A stretch of 64,000 nucleotides of DNA from RGIG5681 sp034180345 (GTDB lineage Bacteria; Bacillota_I; Bacilli_A; Erysipelotrichales; Erysipelotrichaceae), in the NCBI GenBank assembly GCA_034180345.1, contig JAXFOQ010000021.1, positions 1 through 64,000 of the forward strand, given 5' to 3'. The notes beneath the pieces are model-generated. The model saw only the letters and a list, made by a program, of their open reading frames with translations, ran no database searches and was not told the origin of the DNA. The translations under genes and the position numbers were made by a program. Shown here one piece after another: positions 59,436-64,000 of this stretch; position 1 is the stretch's first letter; the number at the start of each line of letters is the position of its first letter.

Positions 59436-61094
59436 ATGAAGAAAAAGCTAAAACAAAATAGCTTTGCTGAAGGGGCATTTATCGCCTACTTTGCCATAGT
59501 TATTACCAAATTGATGGGGGCTTTATATAATATACCTTTTTATAGAATTATTGGTGATAGTGGCGGTTTTATTTATTCGTGTGCCTATAATATTTACGCT
59601 TTATTTTTGGATATTTCGACTTCTGGAGTTCCGATTGCGATGAGTATTATCATCGGTGAATATAATGCCATGGGTAAATATCGTTCTAAAGAAAAAGCCT
59701 ATCGTTTAGGTTTGTATTTTGTTTTTATCATATCTTTAGCATCCTTTTTATTTTTACAATTTAGTGCAGATGGTATTGCAGATTATTTTCTTAAGGGAAC
59801 CAGTGAGGGTGTGAAGGCGGCGGATATTGCCACTGCCATTAAGATTGTTTCATTATGTCTTTTAGTTGTGCCTTTTTTAAGTGTTCAAAGAGGTTATCTT
59901 CAAGGTCATAAATTTATGGCACCATCATCAGTAAGCCAAGTAATTGAACAAGTTATTCGTATTGGTGTGGTTTTAGTTGGTGCTTATTTTGCGGTTGATG
60001 TTTTAAAATTAGGCACAAGCCATGGCGTTTATGTGTCTTTGTTTGGGGCTGGTTTTGCAGCCTTAGTCGCCCTTTTATATATTATGTTTAAGCGCTATAA
60101 ATATCAGAACTTCTTTATTAAAGAAGGTGAAGAAGAAAAGGCTGATTCCAGCAGATATATTTTGAAGAAGATGATTAGTTATTGTACTACGATTATCATT
60201 ATTTCTATAACAGTCGGTGTCTATAATATTGTTGATATGAAGTTATTGATTGTTGGACTGCACAACTTAGGTTTTAGTGATTTTGATGTTCAAACAATCG
60301 CCAGTATAACTTCTAATTGGGTTCCTAAAATCTGTATGATTATTGCTGCTTTGGCAATGGGAATGACAAGCAGTATTGCTCCACATATGGCAGAATCATA
60401 TGCCAAGGGAAATTTTAAAGAAGTTAATAAAAAACTCAATCAAGCAATCGCCATCGTTTTATTAATCTCTACTCCTTTAACAATTGGGATGATTATTTAT
60501 TCATCGGTTGTTTACAATATATTCTACGGAGTTAGCGCCTATGGTTCACAAATTTTGGTTTTAGCCTTAATTTTAAATATGGTCGCAGGTATTGTTAGTG
60601 TTATCAGTATGACTATGCAAAGTATGAATAAGGGTAAAAGTGTTTGTTATTACAATGTTGTTGGAGTGATTGTAAATACAGCTATGGATTTACCATTGAT
60701 TTATTTATTCGCAAAGATAGGAATTGCACCATATCTTGGGGCAACGGTTGCTAGTATTTTAGGACAGTTGATAACCTTGTGGTTGTTACTTAATAATTTG
60801 AATAAGGATATTGCCTTAAATTATCATTCATTATTTAAAACGGCTAAAAAATTGATACTCCCACTAATTTTAGTAACTATTACTGCATTGTTGTTTAAAT
60901 ATATTTGGGTTATCGATGGAAATAGGCGAGTTATTCAAATATTGCAATTAATGTTAATCGGTGGTATTTCGGCTGTTATTTATTTTATTGCTGTGTATAA
61001 AACGGGGGCTTTAGAAGTTTTATTTGATAATCGTATTATCGTTAAGATTATTGAAAAATTAAATCTTAGTAGGAGAGTTAATGGAAAGAATTAA
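59436..61094 (+). CDS. MurJ/YtgP-like lipid II flippase (MOP superfamily)
   Basis: A 552-residue MATE-like (MOP superfamily) protein with about 14 membrane segments, of the polysaccharide/SpoVB/YtgP group. YtgP proteins act as MurJ, moving lipid II across the membrane. The N-terminus AEGAFIAYFAIVITKLMGALYN (in parts) with YNIPFYRIIG, and QRGYLQG near residue 155, are typical of the group. Other group members handle teichoic acid or spore components, but its place just upstream of MurT/GatD copy 2, overlapping by 14 bp, favours lipid II. The start at 59436 has TGGAGGA upstream; the frame is open to 59397. Confidence 0.82.
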   Translation: MKKKLKQNSFAEGAFIAYFAIVITKLMGALYNIPFYRIIGDSGGFIYSCAYNIYALFLDISTSGVPIAMSIIIGEYNAMGKYRSKEKAYRLGLYFVFIISLASFLFLQFSADGIADYFLKGTSEGVKAADIATAIKIVSLCLLVVPFLSVQRGYLQGHKFMAPSSVSQVIEQVIRIGVVLVGAYFAVDVLKLGTSHGVYVSLFGAGFAALVALLYIMFKRYKYQNFFIKEGEEEKADSSRYILKKMISYCTTIIIISITVGVYNIVDMKLLIVGLHNLGFSDFDVQTIASITSNWVPKICMIIAALAMGMTSSIAPHMAESYAKGNFKEVNKKLNQAIAIVLLISTPLTIGMIIYSSVVYNIFYGVSAYGSQILVLALILNMVAGIVSVISMTMQSMNKGKSVCYYNVVGVIVNTAMDLPLIYLFAKIGIAPYLGATVASILGQLITLWLLLNNLNKDIALNYHSLFKTAKKLILPLILVTITALLFKYIWVIDGNRRVIQILQLMLIGGISAVIYFIAVYKTGALEVLFDNRIIVKIIEKLNLSRRVNGKN

Positions 61095-62442
61095 GTTTAT
61101 TATAGCGTTATGGGCAGGAAAGTTTTTTACTTGGTTATTTAAACATATCGGTAGAGAAAAGGATGATCGTCCTGGAATGTTATCGCTGAAGATATGTCTT
61201 AAATTTTTAACCTATGTCAAAAAGCCTAAGCTTACTATCTGTGTTAGTGGTACCAATGGTAAGACGAGTATTTCGCTTTTACTGGCTGATATTTTTAAAA
61301 AGGAAGGTTATCGTGTGGCGGTAAATGAATGGGGTGCCAATGCCAATGCTGGTCATGCCCGACTTTTATTGGATGCAGTAGATATTTTTAATCGTAGTAC
61401 TAAGGATGTTGCAGTAATCGAAACTGATGAAATGCTTTCAACCTTCAGTTTGCCTCAACTTAAACCAAATTATTTTATTGTGAATAATTTAGGTCGAGAT
61501 TCTATGTTCAGTAATGCCAACCCTGAATATATTATGAGTCATATTAAACAGGCGGTGGCTAAGTCTAAAGATACGGTGATGATTATTAATGCCGATGATC
61601 CTTTGTGTAGTGCGCTTAATGAGGATAATCAAGCAATCTATTTTGGTGTTGATAATATCCATGCTAAAAAAGTTACACATGTAGTTGATGATTTTTCTTA
61701 TTGTTTTAAGTGTCATGCTAAGCCCATCTATAACTATCGCAATTATCGTCATGTCGGTGATTATTATTGTCCTAACTGTGGTCTTAAGGCCTGTGATCGT
61801 GATTATCTGGTTACTGATTTTAATGATGAATATTTAGAAATAAAAGAAATTGATGGTCTTTATCGCTATCCTGTTATTTCGGATGCTTTACATAATATTT
61901 ATAATACAGTAACGATTATTTCTTTATTAAGAAATCTTGGTTATCGACCTGAGAAGATTGCTGAATTATTATCATCGGTACAAATAACCAAAACTCGTGA
62001 AACTAATGATGTTGTTAATGGTATTGAATTACTAACAAGGGCCAGTAAGGGTCAAAACCCTTCTAGTGCTTCAACTATTATTGAAACATTGGTTAATACT
62101 CAGGGTAATAAAGAGTTGATCTTACTCTATGATGAAACTTTACCTCCAGGACATTTTGAAACAGTAGCTTGGATTTATGATACTGACTTTGAAAATTTAA
62201 ATGATCATGGTATTAAAAAAATTATTATCGCTGGTGATCGTTATTTAGACCATCGTTTACGCTTACTTTTGGCAGGTGTTGATAAGGAAAAAATTGTGGC
62301 TGTTAAAGATCCTAAAGAAATAACTGATCATCTCATTGTTGAGGGTATTGATAAGATTATTATTGTCCATGATATTTTACTGATCCAATTAGGACAAGAT
62401 ATTAAACAGGCAATTAAAACTAAATTATCAGGAGGGAAATAG
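61081..62442 (+). CDS. murT: MurT-like Mur ligase with zinc ribbon (copy 2)
   Basis: A 453-residue MurT relative. The P-loop is SGTNGKTS (56-63). The zinc ribbon is intact: C208, C211, C230 and C233 around the NYRHVGDYYC stretch. The C-terminal DUF1727 domain follows. In the motif DVSW, where typical MurT supplies an aspartate to the GatD triad, this protein has TVAW preceded by glutamate. It overlaps the flippase gene by 14 bp and the GatD-like gene starts 2 bp after its stop. It is the closer of the two copies to authentic MurT. Confidence 0.85.
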   Translation: MERIKFIIALWAGKFFTWLFKHIGREKDDRPGMLSLKICLKFLTYVKKPKLTICVSGTNGKTSISLLLADIFKKEGYRVAVNEWGANANAGHARLLLDAVDIFNRSTKDVAVIETDEMLSTFSLPQLKPNYFIVNNLGRDSMFSNANPEYIMSHIKQAVAKSKDTVMIINADDPLCSALNEDNQAIYFGVDNIHAKKVTHVVDDFSYCFKCHAKPIYNYRNYRHVGDYYCPNCGLKACDRDYLVTDFNDEYLEIKEIDGLYRYPVISDALHNIYNTVTIISLLRNLGYRPEKIAELLSSVQITKTRETNDVVNGIELLTRASKGQNPSSASTIIETLVNTQGNKELILLYDETLPPGHFETVAWIYDTDFENLNDHGIKKIIIAGDRYLDHRLRLLLAGVDKEKIVAVKDPKEITDHLIVEGIDKIIIVHDILLIQLGQDIKQAIKTKLSGGK

Positions 62443-62444
62443 TG

Positions 62445-63164
62445 ATGGTTATTGAAATTTTATTTCCAGAATTTGCGAATTTATATGGAGATAGTGCCAA
62501 TGTTAGATATTTGAAGAAATGTTTACCAACAGCTAAATTTGTCGAAACATCAAATAGTGAAGAACCATACTTTGTTAGACATGATATTGATATGTTATAT
62601 ATTGGTTCAATGTCTGAAAATGCACAATTAATCACCATTGATAAATTGCGTCCTTATTTAGAGCAGTTTAAAGCTTTAATTGAAAAGAATATTTTGGTTT
62701 TATGCACTGGTAATGCTTTGGAATTGTTTGGTAGTTATATTTTAGCTGACGGTGTTAAATATGAGGCTTTAGATTTATTTGAATATCATGCCGAAAGAAA
62801 AGACAATGTCAGATATAACTATATGTTTGTTGGGGAATATGCAGGAATGAATATTGTAGGTCATAAGTCGCAGTTTTCATTGCTTTATGGGAATTTTGAA
62901 TATCCGTTTATGAAGGTTATCAGAGGTATTGGCCAAAATATTGAAGCTAAGCATGAAGGTATTTGTTATAAGAATTTTTATGCTACCTATGTTTTGGGAC
63001 CATTATTGATTTTAAATCCTCACTTTACTAAGTATTTACTTAATAAATTAGGTGTTGATATAAAATTACCGTTTGAAGAAGAAATGATTGCTGCCTATGA
63101 AAATCGTTATCATGAACTTATGCAGGACAATGCCTATATTAATATCGGTTATCATGGGTGCTAG
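62445..63164 (+). CDS. gatD: GatD-like amidotransferase with cysteine but no histidine (copy 2)
   Basis: A 239-residue GatD relative. The nucleophile Cys87 is kept (VLCTGNALELFG), but the TYLHGP motif reads TYVLGP with Leu184 in place of the catalytic histidine, and the GFENHGG-type substrate loop is changed to GHKSQFS. Other positions, including EGICYKN and the C-terminal LPFE, are conserved. Loss of the histidine should abolish or strongly change glutaminase activity. GGAGG at 62431-62435 favours ATG 62445 over GTG 62442. Followed 8 bp later by a MurF-like gene. Confidence 0.82.
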   Translation: MVIEILFPEFANLYGDSANVRYLKKCLPTAKFVETSNSEEPYFVRHDIDMLYIGSMSENAQLITIDKLRPYLEQFKALIEKNILVLCTGNALELFGSYILADGVKYEALDLFEYHAERKDNVRYNYMFVGEYAGMNIVGHKSQFSLLYGNFEYPFMKVIRGIGQNIEAKHEGICYKNFYATYVLGPLLILNPHFTKYLLNKLGVDIKLPFEEEMIAAYENRYHELMQDNAYINIGYHGC

Positions 63165-63172
63165 GAGAGAAT

Positions 63173-64000
63173 ATGTTGGAGAGAATATTTTATTTGTTGT
63201 TGATTATGGTATTTATTTTAAGAATTAGCAGAAAATCATTAATGGTTTTTCAACAAAATCATTATCGGGCTAATGTATATACCCAATGGTTAAATAAGAA
63301 TTTATTATCATTGTTTACAGTTGAATATCTAGTACTGATAATAGTTTGTATTGGCTTATATATTGCTGGTATTGATAATTGGATGATTGCCTTATTCATC
63401 TTTACTTATGGTTTTTATAAATTGATAAAAGAATTAAAGCACAACTATATTAAACCGTTAGTTTATACGCGTAGAGTTAAAACGCAGATAGTCTTTTTGA
63501 TGATGATTGAGAGCTTGTATTTTGTTTTGGCATTTAGGGCTGATTTGATTATTGGGGCCATATTATTATTTGAAATTATCGGTTGGTTATTTGTTTATCC
63601 GATGCATATTTTAGATAAACCGATAGAAGTACTGATTGCTAATAATTATCTAAATGAAGCTAAGCATGTTTTAAGAGCTCATCATGATTTAAAGATTATC
63701 GGTATTACAGGATCATACGGTAAGACCAGTACCAAACATGTTATTCAAAGTGTATTGGAACAGAAGTATTATAGCTATATGACTCCTGCCAGTTTTAATA
63801 CCCCTATGGGTATTACTAAGTGTGTTCGTGGAGAATTAAAGCCTATTCATGAAGTTTTTGTCTGTGAGATGGGCGCATCTTGTGTTGGAGAAATTACTGA
63901 GCTTATGGAATTTGTTAAGCCTAATATCGGAGTGGTTACTTCGGTTGGTCCTCAACACTTAAATACCTTTAAATCAATTGAAAATATAACCAAGGAAAAG
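63173..64000 (+). CDS. Membrane-anchored MurF-like ligase (partial)
   Basis: 276 codons before the window ends. Residues 1-150 contain four predicted membrane segments in two pairs with a basic loop; then a Mur ligase domain begins, with the ATP loop ITGSYGKTST (178-187), NTPMGITKCVRG and EMGAS, the MurF-type pattern. Authentic MurF adds D-Ala-D-Ala to the UDP-MurNAc-tripeptide in the cytosol and lacks membrane segments. Membrane-anchored MurF-like proteins are known in Bacillota. AGGAGAG precedes ATG 63173. Directly downstream of GatD copy 2, in the same operon. Confidence 0.82.
   Translation, partial: MLERIFYLLLIMVFILRISRKSLMVFQQNHYRANVYTQWLNKNLLSLFTVEYLVLIIVCIGLYIAGIDNWMIALFIFTYGFYKLIKELKHNYIKPLVYTRRVKTQIVFLMMIESLYFVLAFRADLIIGAILLFEIIGWLFVYPMHILDKPIEVLIANNYLNEAKHVLRAHHDLKIIGITGSYGKTSTKHVIQSVLEQKYYSYMTPASFNTPMGITKCVRGELKPIHEVFVCEMGASCVGEITELMEFVKPNIGVVTSVGPQHLNTFKSIENITKEK

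Noticed and set aside
1..64000. Mycoplasma-type code (TGA read as tryptophan)
   Set aside because: TGA ends several genes cleanly at family-typical lengths, and tryptophan positions use TGG.
1..64000. CRISPR arrays, transposons or an intact prophage
   Set aside because: No regularly spaced repeats, no transposase frames, and only one integrase remnant were seen.

Overview
The window is AT-rich, densely coded chromosomal DNA of a low-GC Gram-positive bacterium (Bacillota). TGA is used as a stop (for example at 1221-1223, 21479-21481 and 57856-57858), so the code is standard and not the mycoplasma one. A zinc-type S14 gene, a T-box leader, an LPNTG-anchored surface protein, a Bce-type antibiotic peptide module, a MurE with a lysine-type substrate motif and MurT/GatD genes all fit Bacillota. 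Loss of rpmD from the spc operon and the general gene style suggest an Erysipelotrichia-like lineage; that placement is inference.

Layout. 1-9.3 kb: a small unknown gene, 5-formyltetrahydrofolate cyclo-ligase, a five-tRNA operon (Val, Thr, Tyr, Gln, Lys), a minus-strand block (uridine phosphorylase with a membrane protein, tRNA-Gly, NADH oxidase, HtpG), then a sugar nucleotidyltransferase, type III pantothenate kinase and Maf operon, and a tRNA-Thr(GGU) carrying an integrase remnant against its 3' end. 9.9-12.4 kb: MarR regulator with membrane-anchored hydrolase, then rpmG-secE-nusG. 12.5-23.7 kb: an accessory block lying between nusG and rplK-rplA: RadC-like protein, class I aldolase, AraC regulator with a divergent pair of ABC half-transporters, a MacB-like ABC transporter and an LPNTG surface protein. 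23.8-31.4 kb: rplK-rplA, cysK with a nonsense-interrupted cysE, a large two-repeat membrane protein, and a T-box-controlled lysS fused to a tRNA-binding domain. 31.5-46 kb: the complete S10-spc-alpha ribosomal superoperon from rpsJ to rplQ, including secY, adk, map, infA and rpoA, with rpmD missing. 46-54.9 kb: DUF554 protein, M20 amidohydrolase, a bceRS-bceAB peptide-resistance module, a LURP-one-like protein and two coupled alpha/beta hydrolases.

54.9-64 kb is a cell-wall cluster: MurE, a MurT/GatD pair, a MurJ/YtgP-like flippase, a second MurT/GatD pair, and a membrane-anchored MurF-like ligase that runs off the window. The two MurT/GatD pairs are the most unusual content. Both GatD-like proteins have lost the expected catalytic histidine; the first has also lost the catalytic cysteine, and its MurT partner has lost the zinc-ribbon cysteines. 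This could be a repurposed or ammonia-dependent branch of the lipid II amidation system.

Regulation visible in the sequence includes the lysS T-box, an rpsJ leader stem, a terminator-like hairpin in the rpmG-secE-nusG leader, a BceR-type operator, repeated operator-like boxes between AraC and its transporters, and a hairpin that bridges a distant Shine-Dalgarno sequence to the start codon of the DUF554 gene.
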